Assembly: GCA_029213165.1 (NCBI GenBank)
Contig: JARGNO010000014.1
Coordinates: forward strand, 1-64,000
Origin: Minwuia sp.
GTDB lineage: Bacteria > Pseudomonadota > Alphaproteobacteria > Minwuiales > Minwuiaceae
DNA length: 64,000 nucleotides
Direction of reading: 5' to 3'
Positions 16,883-27,778 of this stretch are shown here, in pieces (the stretch's first letter is position 1; every line of letters begins with the position of its first letter). The notes under the pieces were generated by a model that saw only the letters and a program-made list of their open reading frames with translations, did no database searches and was not told the origin of the DNA. The position numbers and the translations under genes are program-made.

Positions 16883-18037
16883 ATGCCCGGCTCACTTCGC
16901 CCCTTCACGGTTCAGGTCCCGGACGCGGACATTGCTGATGTTCAGGCCCGCCTGCGCGAGACCCGCTGGCCGCGGGAGGAACCGGAGGCTGAGCCCTGGG
17001 CGCTGGGTGCGGACATGGCGCATGTGCGCGCCCTCTGCGACCACTGGGCGGACGGGTTCGACTGGCGCGCGGTGGAACGGCAGATCAACCGCTTCGACAA
17101 CTTCCACGCCACCGTCGACGGCCTCGACATCCATTTCATCCGGGAGAAGGGGTCGGGCAGCAATCCCCTGCCCCTGATCCTGACCCATGGCTGGCCCGGC
17201 TCCATCGTCGAGTTCCTGGAAGTGATCGAGCCGCTGGCCCACCCGGAGCGCTTCGGCGGACAGGCGGAAGACGGCTTCGACGTCATCGTCCCCAGCCTGC
17301 CCGGCTATGGTTTCAGTGCCGCACCGCCGAAACCCGTCGACTGTCGGGAGACCGCGCGGCTCTGGCGGCACCTGATGGTCGATGTGCTGGGCCATGAGCG
17401 CTTCATGGCACAGGGCGGCGACTGGGGCAGCCTGGTGACCTCATGGCTCGGCCTGGCGCATTCGGACGTCTGCTGCGGCATTCACCAGAACATGTGGATC
17501 CCCCGCCCGGCCACCATCGATCCGACCCCGGATGCGGAAGAACAGGCATGGCTGAAACAGCGCCAGCGCGACCTGCGTTTCGAGACCGCCTATCAGGCGA
17601 TCCAGTCCACCAGACCGCAGACGCTGAGCTATGGGCTGACCGATTCCCCTGCCGGCCTTGCCGCCTGGATCACGGAGAAATTCCACACCTGGGGCGATAC
17701 GCATGGCGATCTGCACAGCCGTTTCAGCGCCGACCGGCTGCTCGCCAATATCGCGCTCTACTGGCACACCGGCACCATCAACAGCTCCACCTGGATGTAT
17801 ACGTCCATCGTGGAGAGCGACAACTTCCTGGTTCCGGACGGCCAGCGGATCAGGGTGCCGGTCGGCATCGCGCGCTTCCCCGCCGACAGCTTCTCCATGC
17901 CCCCGCGCCAGTGGGTGGAACGCATGGCCAATGTGGTGCACTGGACGGAGATGCCCGCAGGCGGCCACTTCGCGGCGATGGAGGAACCGGCCCCCTTCAT
18001 CGACGACCTTCGCGCCTTCGCCCGGATGGTCAGGTAG
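16883..18037 (+). CDS. Epoxide hydrolase (EPHX1-like, EHN domain)
   Basis: A 384-residue alpha/beta hydrolase. The N-terminal EHN domain runs from LRPFTVQVPDADIADVQARL to about residue 95. HGWPGS (102-107) is the oxyanion loop, GGDWGS holds the nucleophile Asp180, and GGHFAAMEEP near the C-terminus contains the catalytic His. This set is that of microsomal-type epoxide hydrolases, which open epoxides to diols. I chose ATG 16883, 8 bases after AGGGAGG. It is divergent from the enoyl-CoA hydratase with a shared 100-base intergenic region. Confidence 0.9.
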   Translation: MPGSLRPFTVQVPDADIADVQARLRETRWPREEPEAEPWALGADMAHVRALCDHWADGFDWRAVERQINRFDNFHATVDGLDIHFIREKGSGSNPLPLILTHGWPGSIVEFLEVIEPLAHPERFGGQAEDGFDVIVPSLPGYGFSAAPPKPVDCRETARLWRHLMVDVLGHERFMAQGGDWGSLVTSWLGLAHSDVCCGIHQNMWIPRPATIDPTPDAEEQAWLKQRQRDLRFETAYQAIQSTRPQTLSYGLTDSPAGLAAWITEKFHTWGDTHGDLHSRFSADRLLANIALYWHTGTINSSTWMYTSIVESDNFLVPDGQRIRVPVGIARFPADSFSMPPRQWVERMANVVHWTEMPAGGHFAAMEEPAPFIDDLRAFARMVR

Positions 18038-18087
18038 GGGCGTTCTGTCTTCCGACCCCGGCCGGGCCCCAAGGCAAAATCCGACTG

Positions 18088-18708
18088 CTACCGCTTCATC
18101 GCCGCGCGAATCCGGTCCGCCATCTCTTCGATCGCCATCTGGCCGTTGAAGATATCCACGTTCTGCCCGTCCGGCCCCATGAAGTAGATGAAGTTGGAGT
18201 GGTCCATCAGGTAGTAGGGATCGTCCGGGTCATCGCTCGGTGCCTTTGCGTAATAGACGCGGTAGGCCTTTGCGGCGGTCGTGATCTCCGCCTCCGTGCC
18301 CGTCAGCCCGATCATGCGGGGGTGGAACGCCTCCACATAGGCATGCATCTGGGCCACATCGTCCCGCGCCGGATCGACCGTGATGAAGACCGGCATGACC
18401 TGCGCCGCGTCCGCGCCCAGCTCGTCCATCACCGCCGCCATGTCCTGCAGTTCCGTCGGGCAGACATCGGGACAGAAGGTGTAGCCGAAATAGATCATCG
18501 ACCAGGTATCCGTCAGCGCCGCCTCCGTCACCCGCTCCCCGTCGTCATTGGTCAGGGCAAAGGGGCCACCGATGGAGACCGTACCGCTGGTCTGCACCCC
18601 ACCCGCCCGCTGCGCAGGGTCACGAAGGCCATCGACAATCACTGCCGCGCCGCCAATCAGCGCCGCGAGCACCAGGACCGAAATCCCGAAAATGCGTGTG
18701 CGTTTCAT
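18088..18708 (-). CDS. SCO1/SenC family copper chaperone
   Basis: A 206-residue thioredoxin-fold protein anchored by an N-terminal helix (ISVLVLAALIGGAAVIV). FGYTFCPDVCPTEL holds the copper-binding pair Cys79 and Cys83, and the His in YYLMDHSNF is the third ligand. SCO proteins load the CuA site of cytochrome c oxidase from the periplasmic face. No oxidase gene is nearby. The start is the ATG at 18708. Bases 18709-18909 hold no visible gene. Confidence 0.93.
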   Translation of the reverse strand: MKRTRIFGISVLVLAALIGGAAVIVDGLRDPAQRAGGVQTSGTVSIGGPFALTNDDGERVTEAALTDTWSMIYFGYTFCPDVCPTELQDMAAVMDELGADAAQVMPVFITVDPARDDVAQMHAYVEAFHPRMIGLTGTEAEITTAAKAYRVYYAKAPSDDPDDPYYLMDHSNFIYFMGPDGQNVDIFNGQMAIEEMADRIRAAMKR

Positions 18709-18909
18709 GCCTCACGATTTAGGCCCCGCCACGCTCATCGCCTTCGTGGCATGCCGTCGCAGGACAGCACCGGAGAGGTCGAACCGGATCACCCCCGCGT
18801 GAACAACCGGAAATCGGACAAGGTACGATCCACCCGGCGTGAGACCGATTGCACCGCCCCCGCTTTTCCGCTATCAGGACGCCTGCGGTCCGCACACGCG
18901 AACCACCAA

Positions 18910-18986
<77 letters not shown>

Positions 18987-19238
18987 TTTCACAACGACAA
19001 GAATTTGAACCCATCGCGTAATTGCGCATCACCCCTCCCGCACTCCCACAATTTTCACCCCGTTCCGACAGGGGTGGCGATAGCGAAACACCCCACCACA
19101 AGCGTCAGTGCCCGGCATCGCTCCGCCGCCTGCTCTGCTTCTTCAGCCATTCGAATCCCGGATGACTGATGGTCCATGATCACCGATTGGCGCGCATGCT
19201 CTCGCGTGCTGAAATGGCTCCGGGGAGGACTATCACAC

Positions 19239-20018
19239 ATGACATACGAACAGATCGAATACAGGACCGAAGGCAATGTCGGGATCCTGACACTGAACCG
19301 GCCGGAAAAACTGAACGCCTGGACGTACCGGATGCGGGAGGAGATGCATGACGTCATCACCTCCGCCAACAATGACCCCGCGATCGGCGCGATCATCGTG
19401 ACGGGTGCCGGTCGGGGCTTCTGTTCCGGTGCGGACATGAAGGACACGTTCCGGGCCCGGATGGACAAGGCGGAATCCGGAGGCAAGGAATCCGCGCCGA
19501 TCCAGTGGGTGAAGTTCGTTCGCGAATCCAAGCCCCTGATCGCCGCGGTCAATGGCGTTGCTGTCGGGGTGGGCCTGAGCCAGATCCTGTCGTTCGATGT
19601 CATCCTGATCGCCCGGTCAGCCAGGGTCGCCGTGCCTTTCGTGAAGGTCGGCGTTGTGCCCGAACTGGCCAGTTCGCACCTTCTGGTGCAACGCATGGGC
19701 TTCGGCGCGGCGAGCGAGTTCGCGCTGACGGGCCGCTTCATGGACGGGGAGGAGGCCGCCGCCAGCGGTCTCGCCAACCGGGTTGTTGATGATGACGACC
19801 TGATGGCCGCGGCAATGGAGGTGGCCAACGCCATCGCCGCCAATCCGGACCGGCATCTGGCATGGACGAAGGAATTGCTGACACAGAATGGCTCCGAGAC
19901 AGATCTCGAGCTGGTGCAGGCGCGGGAGCAGGCCAGGTTGAAAGAGGCCTATGAAAGCGCAGAGCACAAGGAAGCCGTCGACGCCTTCCTCAACAAGCGC
20001 AAGCCGGTGTTCAGATAG
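19239..20018 (+). CDS. Enoyl-CoA hydratase/isomerase family protein
   Basis: A 259-residue crotonase-fold protein. GVAVGVGLSQILSFDVIL and VTGAGRGFCSGADMKDTF are the oxyanion-hole segments; VKVGVVPELASSHLLVQRMG covers the catalytic region with Glu in PELAS. C-terminal residues EHKEAVDAFLNKRKPVF match the family. ATG 19239 follows GGGGAGGA with good spacing; an earlier in-frame Met at 19176 lacks one. It differs from the other two crotonases in the window, and its substrate cannot be assigned. Confidence 0.88.
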   Translation: MTYEQIEYRTEGNVGILTLNRPEKLNAWTYRMREEMHDVITSANNDPAIGAIIVTGAGRGFCSGADMKDTFRARMDKAESGGKESAPIQWVKFVRESKPLIAAVNGVAVGVGLSQILSFDVILIARSARVAVPFVKVGVVPELASSHLLVQRMGFGAASEFALTGRFMDGEEAAASGLANRVVDDDDLMAAAMEVANAIAANPDRHLAWTKELLTQNGSETDLELVQAREQARLKEAYESAEHKEAVDAFLNKRKPVFR

Positions 20019-20156
20019 CGCCGCGGCTTTCCTGCCGATGTTCGAATTGGCAGATCAATGCGTGCCCCACACATTCCCCCTCCTCCCCCATTCCCGTGTA
20101 TGGTCCAACCCACAGGCTGACGCAGGGCGGTCGTCGTTGGGGAGAGGTACATTCGC

Positions 20157-21011
20157 ATGACCAGGCTGTTGGCCCTGATCGACGGATCGGTTTATTCGCG
20201 CAGTGTCTGTGACCATGCCGCTTGGGCGGCGGAGCGGACTTCGGCTTCGGTGGAACTGTTGCAGGTGCTGGGGCGGCGGAATACGTCGAGCGCGCCGACA
20301 GACCTGAGCGGCAGCATCAATGCCGATGCCAAGGAGCACCTGCTGTCCGAACTGGCGACGCTGGATCAGGAGCAGGCGCGGCTGACGCAGAAGCGGGCGC
20401 GGCTGGTGCTGGAAGAGGCGAAGCAGCGGCTGCAGCAGGCGGGCGTTGCCGATGTCACGGCGCGGCTGCGCCATGGCGACCTGATCGAGAACCTGCAGGA
20501 GGCCGAATCCGACGCCGATCTGGTGATCATCGGCAAGCGCGGCGAGGGCGCCGACTTTGCCAGGCTGCACCTGGGATCGAACCTGGAGCGGGTGGTGCGG
20601 GCAAGTCACAAGCCGGTACTGGTGACATCCCGCGCATTCCGGCCCATCAACAGCCTGCTGATCGCCTTCGACGGCGGCGAAAGCGCGATGAAGGCGGTGC
20701 GCCACATCGCCCACGGATCCCTTTTCCCCGGCACCGTCTGTCACCTGCTGACCGTCGGCAACCGCACCGACGAGGCCGAACGCAACCTGGAGAATGCCGC
20801 CGGGATGCTGCTCAAGGCGGGCTATGAGGTGGAGACCGGCATCCGCCCGGGTCAGGCCGACAGCGTCATCGCCGCCAAGGTGGAGATCGACAGGATTGAT
20901 CTGCTGGTCATGGGCGCCTATGGCCATTCCCGCATCCGCAGCCTGATCATCGGCAGCACCACCAGCGAGATGATCCGGTCCTGCCTGATCCCGGTGATGC
21001 TGTTCCGCTGA
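20157..21011 (+). CDS. Tandem universal stress protein (two Usp domains)
   Basis: A 284-residue cytosolic protein with two Usp folds (about 1-150 and 155-284). The second domain has the ATP-binding pattern G-x2-G-x9-G-S in MGAYGHSRIRSLIIGS; the first has a similar loop with one extra residue (GKRGEGADFARLHLGS). Between strand and helix of domain 1 is a charged helical stretch rich in Gln, Arg and Glu. ATG 20157 follows GGAGAGG. The TauE/SafE gene starts 40 bases later, and the pair is probably one operon. Confidence 0.9.
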   Translation: MTRLLALIDGSVYSRSVCDHAAWAAERTSASVELLQVLGRRNTSSAPTDLSGSINADAKEHLLSELATLDQEQARLTQKRARLVLEEAKQRLQQAGVADVTARLRHGDLIENLQEAESDADLVIIGKRGEGADFARLHLGSNLERVVRASHKPVLVTSRAFRPINSLLIAFDGGESAMKAVRHIAHGSLFPGTVCHLLTVGNRTDEAERNLENAAGMLLKAGYEVETGIRPGQADSVIAAKVEIDRIDLLVMGAYGHSRIRSLIIGSTTSEMIRSCLIPVMLFR

Positions 21012-21051
21012 TCCGGGTTCCGAAACGACCGCCGAGACGACCGGAGACACA

Positions 21052-21861
21052 ATGGAACTGACAACCGCATTGATCCCGCTTGCCGCCATTCTGGTGGGAA
21101 CCGGATGTGTTGCCGGTGTGCTGGCCGGGCTGCTGGGCGTCGGCGGCGGCATCGTTGTCGTGCCGGTGCTCTACACCATGCTCGGGCAGCTGGAGATCGA
21201 CCCGTCGGTGCGGATGCATGTTGCCGTTGGAACATCACTCGCCAGCATCGTGCTGACTTCCATCGGTTCGGCGCGGGCGCATCACCGGCGGGGTGCGGTG
21301 GACGTGGATCTGCTGCGGCGCTGGGGGCCGTTCATCTTCGTCGGTTCTGTCTCGGGCGTGCTGATCGCCAGCCTGGTCAGCGGCGCGACACTGACCCTGG
21401 TCTTCGCCATCGTCGCGTTGATCGTCGCCGCCTACATGGCCTTCAGCCCGGCAGATTTCCGCCTGCGGGAGAAACTGCCGACCGGGCCGGCGGGCGCAGT
21501 ATCAGGTTTCACCATCGGCGGCACCTCGGCCATGATGGGCATCGGCGGCGGCACGCTGTGCGTGCCCTATTTCAACATCTTCGGCTATCCGGTGCACCGG
21601 GCCGTGGGCACGGCCTCCGCCATCGGCCTGATCATCGCGCTGCCGGGTGCGGTGGGCTTCATCGTCTCCGGATGGGGCGTCGCCGCCCTGCCGCAGGCGA
21701 GCGCGGGTCACGTCAACCTGCTGGGCCTGGTGCTGATCGCGCCCTTCGCCAGCCTGACGGCTCCGCTTGGTGCAAGGCTGGCACATGGCATGAAACCCCG
21801 CGCGCTGAAGCTCGCCTTCGCACTGTTCCTTTTCGCGACGGCAGTTCGGATGCTGGCGTAG
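21052..21861 (+). CDS. TauE/SafE family sulfite/organosulfonate exporter
   Basis: A 269-residue membrane protein with about eight hydrophobic helices. The repeated family motif occurs twice, as GLLGVGGGIVVVPVLY near the N-terminus and IGGGTLCVPYFNIFGYP in the second half. TauE/SafE proteins export sulfite or sulfoacetate, though many are uncharacterised anion permeases. It follows the universal stress gene and lies about 2 kb from a predicted sulfite-releasing desulfinase (23846-25075), which makes a sulfite role attractive but unproven. Confidence 0.88.
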   Translation: MELTTALIPLAAILVGTGCVAGVLAGLLGVGGGIVVVPVLYTMLGQLEIDPSVRMHVAVGTSLASIVLTSIGSARAHHRRGAVDVDLLRRWGPFIFVGSVSGVLIASLVSGATLTLVFAIVALIVAAYMAFSPADFRLREKLPTGPAGAVSGFTIGGTSAMMGIGGGTLCVPYFNIFGYPVHRAVGTASAIGLIIALPGAVGFIVSGWGVAALPQASAGHVNLLGLVLIAPFASLTAPLGARLAHGMKPRALKLAFALFLFATAVRMLA

Positions 21862-21897
21862 AACGGGCGGTCACCTGAACGCGCGCGCCTTCGCCCC

Positions 21898-23733
<1,836 letters not shown>

Positions 23734-23845
23734 GGCCCTGTCTTGCACGATTCGCGCGGCCACTGCACCTGATGCCGTCCAACAGGCCTGTGCTGACGGA
23801 ACGGCTGATGTAGATTGGCCCCGAACGAGCGGGAGGAGCCGGATC

Positions 23846-25075
23846 ATGCAATCACCCCTGAGCCATGCCGAACAGGACCTGCGCGCCCGCGCACGCGACC
23901 TGGCGCAAGGTGTCATCGCGGCGCGCGCCGCCGGGGTGGATCGCAGTGAACAATATCCCTGGGACAATGTGACGGCCCTGAAGGACGCCGGTTTCATGGG
24001 CATGACCGTGCCGAAGCAGCTTGGCGGGCCGGGCCTGAGCTATCTCGACGCCGCGCTGGTGATCGAGGAGATGGCGCGGGTCTGCGGCGTTACCGGGCGC
24101 ATCGCGGTGGAGGCCAACATGGGCGCGATCTCCGCCATCCTGCAGTACGGCACCGAGGTCCAGCGCAAGATGGCGGCTGACTTCGTGCTGAACGGCGACA
24201 AGCCCGCCATCTGCATCACCGAACCGGAGGCGGGCAGCGCCGCGACGGAGATGACCACGACAGCAGTGAAACACGGCGACCGCTTTGTGCTGAACGGCAA
24301 GAAGCACTGGATCACCGGCGGCGGCGTGTCGCGCCTGCATCTGGTCTTCGCGCGCGTTCTCGATACGCAGGGCAACCGGCTGGGCATCGGCGGTTTCATC
24401 GCCATCCGTGACCAGGATCCGGGCCTGAGAATCGGGGAGCGGGAACCGACCATGGGCCTGCGCGGCATCCCGGAAGCGGAGGTCTTCTTCGAGGATCTGG
24501 AACTGGCGGAGGATCGCGTCCTGCTGCCACCATCAGGTTTCGGGCGCGGCTTTGCCGACCTGATGAACGCCTACAACAGCCAGCGCGTCGGCGCGGGAAC
24601 CGTGGCGCTGGGACTGGCCGCAGGCGCGATGGATCTCGCCCGTGACCATGCGATCGACCGCCATCAGTTCGGACGCCCCATCGCGGAATTTCAGGGTCTG
24701 CAATGGATGCTGGCCGACATGGCGACACAGGTGGATGCGGCGCGGCTGATGATCCACACCGCTGCCCGCTCGCGCGGTCCCGACAGCAGCCCCTTCCCCG
24801 ACCCCTATTCAGCCGCTCAGGCCAAGGTCTTCGCCTCGGAGATGGCGATCAGGGTCACAAACGATGCCCTGCAGGTCTTCGGCGCGAAGGGCTATTCGCG
24901 CAACACACCGGTGGAGCGCATCCTGCGCGACGCCCGCATGTTCACCATCGGCGGCGGCACCGCACAGATCCTGCGTACCGTCATCGCGTCCCGGCTGCTG
25001 GGCATGAAGTTCCCGCAGACCCGCGACGGATACGTTGGTCGCAACAGCCCCCCGCCAGCAAACGCAGCAGAGTAG
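23846..25075 (+). CDS. Acyl-CoA dehydrogenase-like protein, probable 3-sulfinopropanoyl-CoA desulfinase
   Basis: A 409-residue acyl-CoA dehydrogenase fold with FAD motifs (CITEPEAGSAATEM, KKHWITGGG). Neither usual catalytic Glu position holds Glu: helix G has NSQRVGAG with Gln246, and the C-terminal segment reads FTIGGGTAQILR where dehydrogenases have EGT. This is the reported active site of the AcdDPN7-type 3-sulfinopropanoyl-CoA desulfinase, in which Gln246 and Arg84 matter; Arg here is residue 85 in TGRIAVEAN. From memory the match runs over the whole protein (EQYPWDN near the start, QTRDGY near the end). Such enzymes release sulfite from 3-sulfinopropanoyl-CoA, giving propanoyl-CoA. ATG 23846 follows GGGAGGAG. 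Its alternative identity is an ordinary or inactive dehydrogenase. Confidence 0.75.
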   Translation: MQSPLSHAEQDLRARARDLAQGVIAARAAGVDRSEQYPWDNVTALKDAGFMGMTVPKQLGGPGLSYLDAALVIEEMARVCGVTGRIAVEANMGAISAILQYGTEVQRKMAADFVLNGDKPAICITEPEAGSAATEMTTTAVKHGDRFVLNGKKHWITGGGVSRLHLVFARVLDTQGNRLGIGGFIAIRDQDPGLRIGEREPTMGLRGIPEAEVFFEDLELAEDRVLLPPSGFGRGFADLMNAYNSQRVGAGTVALGLAAGAMDLARDHAIDRHQFGRPIAEFQGLQWMLADMATQVDAARLMIHTAARSRGPDSSPFPDPYSAAQAKVFASEMAIRVTNDALQVFGAKGYSRNTPVERILRDARMFTIGGGTAQILRTVIASRLLGMKFPQTRDGYVGRNSPPPANAAE

Positions 25076-25088
25076 CGACCAAGACAGA

Positions 25089-26264
25089 TCAGCCCATGTG
25101 TCCCCGCCGTTTGGCGCGCTGACGGAAGATGGTGAAGACGACGAAGATCAGGCAGATGCCCGTCATCACCCATGAATATCCATTGGGATCGTCCAGATCC
25201 ATCGCGACCCCGGTCATGGCGGGCCCGAGCAGCGAGCCGACGCCATAGAGGACGCCGAAGGCAGCGTTCGCGGTGACCAGGTCTGCACCGGAGAACCGTT
25301 CCCCCTGCAAGGCCATGGCGATGGTATAGAGCGACGCCCCGGCCCCGCCCCAGATGAACAGGATGCTGTAGCAGAGCCAGAGGTTCTGGACCGTGAAGGG
25401 CACAGCGACGGCACCGACCACACCGATCATGCCCAGGATCATCATCAGCCGGATCTTGTCGTAGCGGTCGGCCAGCCAGCCGACCGGCCAGGCAAAGAAC
25501 ATTCCGCCGACAACAACCGCGCTCAACATGATCAGCGCGTCCTGGTCGGCCAGTCCTGACCGGCGGCCGAAGACGGAGATCATCGAACTGGTCGAGTTCT
25601 CGATCATCGCGTAGAGCAGGATCGCGCCAACCAGCGTCGGCGCGACCTTCACATAGGTCAGCACGTTGAAGCTGGGGGTGCCATCAAAGCGCGGTGCCGC
25701 GACAGGCACGAAGATCATCGGGATTGCCGCCACGAACATGATGGCCGCGCCGATGACAAACGGTGCCCAACCCTGGACGCCGACGAATCCCAGCAGCACC
25801 GGACCCAGCGCAAATCCGGCGGACAGCGAGATATTGTAGATCGCCATGACCTGTGCACGCTGCTCACTGCGTGCGACCTGGTTGATCCAGCTCTCCGACG
25901 CGACGAACAGTCCGGCCACGGCCACACCGCTCAACAGGCGCAGAACCAGCCAGACGGCATACCAGTCCAGGACCTTGAACAGGATCATGGTGATGCCGTT
26001 GCCCAGCACGCACATCACGATGAAACGCCTGGCGCCGAACCGGGCAATCCATCGCGGCACGAAGGCAGATGACAGCAGGATGGCAAGCGGTCCCATCGCG
26101 CTGTTGATGCCGATGGCGGTGCCGCTGAATCCCTTGCCCTCCAGCAGCAGGGCCAGCAACGGGAAGGTCAGGCCGATGGCAAGCGCCGCCACCGCGATGC
26201 ACAGGATCGAGATACCCAGTCCGGCCCGTCGCTGACTGTCTGTCAGTTCAGGCCCGACGGTCAT
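25089..26264 (-). CDS. MFS transporter (12 helices)
   Basis: A 391-residue major facilitator protein with twelve hydrophobic segments. WLADRYDKIR is the central-loop A-like motif after helix 6/7, and the first half carries ARFGARRF. SGVAVAGLFVASESWINQVARSEQRAQVMAIYNISLS resembles the YcaD/TetA-like drug- or sugar-efflux subgroup. The substrate is unknown. It is the last gene of a minus-strand run DUF983-NUDIX-NUDIX-MFS, with 24 bases after the NUDIX stop. Confidence 0.85.
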   Translation of the reverse strand: MTVGPELTDSQRRAGLGISILCIAVAALAIGLTFPLLALLLEGKGFSGTAIGINSAMGPLAILLSSAFVPRWIARFGARRFIVMCVLGNGITMILFKVLDWYAVWLVLRLLSGVAVAGLFVASESWINQVARSEQRAQVMAIYNISLSAGFALGPVLLGFVGVQGWAPFVIGAAIMFVAAIPMIFVPVAAPRFDGTPSFNVLTYVKVAPTLVGAILLYAMIENSTSSMISVFGRRSGLADQDALIMLSAVVVGGMFFAWPVGWLADRYDKIRLMMILGMIGVVGAVAVPFTVQNLWLCYSILFIWGGAGASLYTIAMALQGERFSGADLVTANAAFGVLYGVGSLLGPAMTGVAMDLDDPNGYSWVMTGICLIFVVFTIFRQRAKRRGHMG

Positions 26265-26288
26265 GAGAAATGGGTCATGGCATGGGTC

Positions 26289-26957
26289 TCAATCGGCTTC
26301 GAAACGGTGGTAGCGTATGATGGGCGCGTTGTTCTGATAGCTGAACAGCGGGATCGCCTCAATCGCCGTGCCCCTGACCCGGCGGGACACTTCCTCCAGC
26401 ACGAACTCGGTCACGTCGGCGATAGGCATCTTCATCGCCTCGCCCAGGGGCCGCCAGTCCAGATCAAGCAATTCACCCGAACCGGTGAGCGGAGCATCGC
26501 CCCCCCCATCGGCACGGTCTGCATGGGTGATGAAGAAGCGGGCATGGAACCGGATCGGGCTGGGCGGCGGCGTGATGGCGCGGGCCAGATAATCGATGCC
26601 CGACAGGCGCGGCAGGAACCTGTCTCCCTGCATCTCACCGAAGCGCAGCCCGGTTTCCTCCCAGGTCTCGCGCACCGCGGCGACGGCCAGACCATGTGCG
26701 GTTTCGCCGCCGAACTGTGCGGCCAGCCTGCGCAACGGACGCTCATCCAGACTGTCCAGCGTGGGTGCGGTCAGATCAACGCGATCCAGGCGCCCACCGG
26801 GAAAGACATACATGTGCGGCATGAAGCGATGGCGTCCGGCGCGACGGCCCAGCAGCACCTCTGTCCCGTCACCTTCCCCACGCAGAATGACGAGGCTGGC
26901 AGCATCTCGCGGGCGTACCGGGCGCGGCGTCCCCTTGACCTGATCAATGGTGCTCAT
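26289..26957 (-). CDS. NUDIX hydrolase
   Basis: A 222-residue protein with an RDAASLVILRG start strand, PGGRLDRVD, and the NUDIX helix VRETWEETGLRFG. The loop between the two halves of the box is enlarged by roughly 35 residues, as in NUDT19-like (CoA diphosphatase or uncharacterised) members. No CoA-binding signature is obvious. The start overlaps the stop of the upstream NUDIX paralog by ATGA (26954-26957), so the two are translationally coupled and likely came from duplication. Confidence 0.85.
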   Translation of the reverse strand: MSTIDQVKGTPRPVRPRDAASLVILRGEGDGTEVLLGRRAGRHRFMPHMYVFPGGRLDRVDLTAPTLDSLDERPLRRLAAQFGGETAHGLAVAAVRETWEETGLRFGEMQGDRFLPRLSGIDYLARAITPPPSPIRFHARFFITHADRADGGGDAPLTGSGELLDLDWRPLGEAMKMPIADVTEFVLEEVSRRVRGTAIEAIPLFSYQNNAPIIRYHRFEAD

Positions 26958-27676
26958 TCGAACGTATCCGTGTGCTTGCCGTGGACATATTTGTAGAGAG
27001 GCAGCTTGTGGGCGGCGCTGGCAGGTGGCGGCGTCTCCACGAACTCCTCGACGAACTTCAGCATCACCCCGGTGATGCGCGGGATCTCCAGGTTCAGGGC
27101 CTTGTCGATGGTCACCCAGTGGATGTCCAGCAGTTCCCCATCGCTCTCGATCACCTCGTTCGCAAGACGGTTCGCATCCGCCATGAAGAAGCGCGCATTG
27201 AAGCGGCGCGGACGAAAGGGCGGCGTGACCGCGCGGGCAACGAAATCCAGCGCATCGAAATCCGGGGCGAAACCGGTATCGAAGAATCCCTTCCAGTTGC
27301 GCGGAACGCTGCGTCCCGGCTCAGGGTCCGGCTTGCCGAGAATCAGCCCTGTCTCCTCGAACGTTTCGCGGATGGCGGCAGCGGCCAGCGCACGGGCACG
27401 CGCAGGTGAGGCGGCCTTCGTCAGATGCCCGCCGACATGTTGCCTGAGTTCGGTTGCCCCGCGGACGCGGGAGTCCGTCGGATCGACCCGACCGCCGGGG
27501 AAGACCCAGCGATTTGGCATGAAGGCATGCTTGCCATGCCGTTCCCCCATCACGACCTCCACCCCGCGCGCCGACTTGCGCCAGAGCACCAGGGTCGCCG
27601 CGTCGCGCGGCCTCAGCGCCTTCTGGCCCTCCGGCCGCAAGTGGGTATCGTTCGGGTCATGTGGATTCTCGGCCAT
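26954..27676 (-). CDS. NUDIX hydrolase (paralog of the adjacent gene)
   Basis: A 240-residue paralog with RPRDAATLVLW, VFPGGRVDPTD and IRETFEETGLILG, again with a long insertion in the NUDIX box. Downstream, the sequence GELLDIHWVTIDKALNLEIPRIT aligns with GELLDLDWRPLGEAMKMPIADVT of the neighbour, which supports tandem duplication. ATG 27676 opens MAENPHDPND; an upstream in-frame Met is less likely. It lies 102 bases after the DUF983 gene. Substrate unknown. Confidence 0.85.
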   Translation of the reverse strand: MAENPHDPNDTHLRPEGQKALRPRDAATLVLWRKSARGVEVVMGERHGKHAFMPNRWVFPGGRVDPTDSRVRGATELRQHVGGHLTKAASPARARALAAAAIRETFEETGLILGKPDPEPGRSVPRNWKGFFDTGFAPDFDALDFVARAVTPPFRPRRFNARFFMADANRLANEVIESDGELLDIHWVTIDKALNLEIPRITGVMLKFVEEFVETPPPASAAHKLPLYKYVHGKHTDTFE

Positions 27677-27778
27677 GGTGCGCGTCCGGTCTTCTGTGCA
27701 GGTTGCGCGCAAGATGGCCCGTGACGGACACACCTGTCCAGTCCGGGGCCGCGCATGGCAGTCCCCATGAACAGTCAG

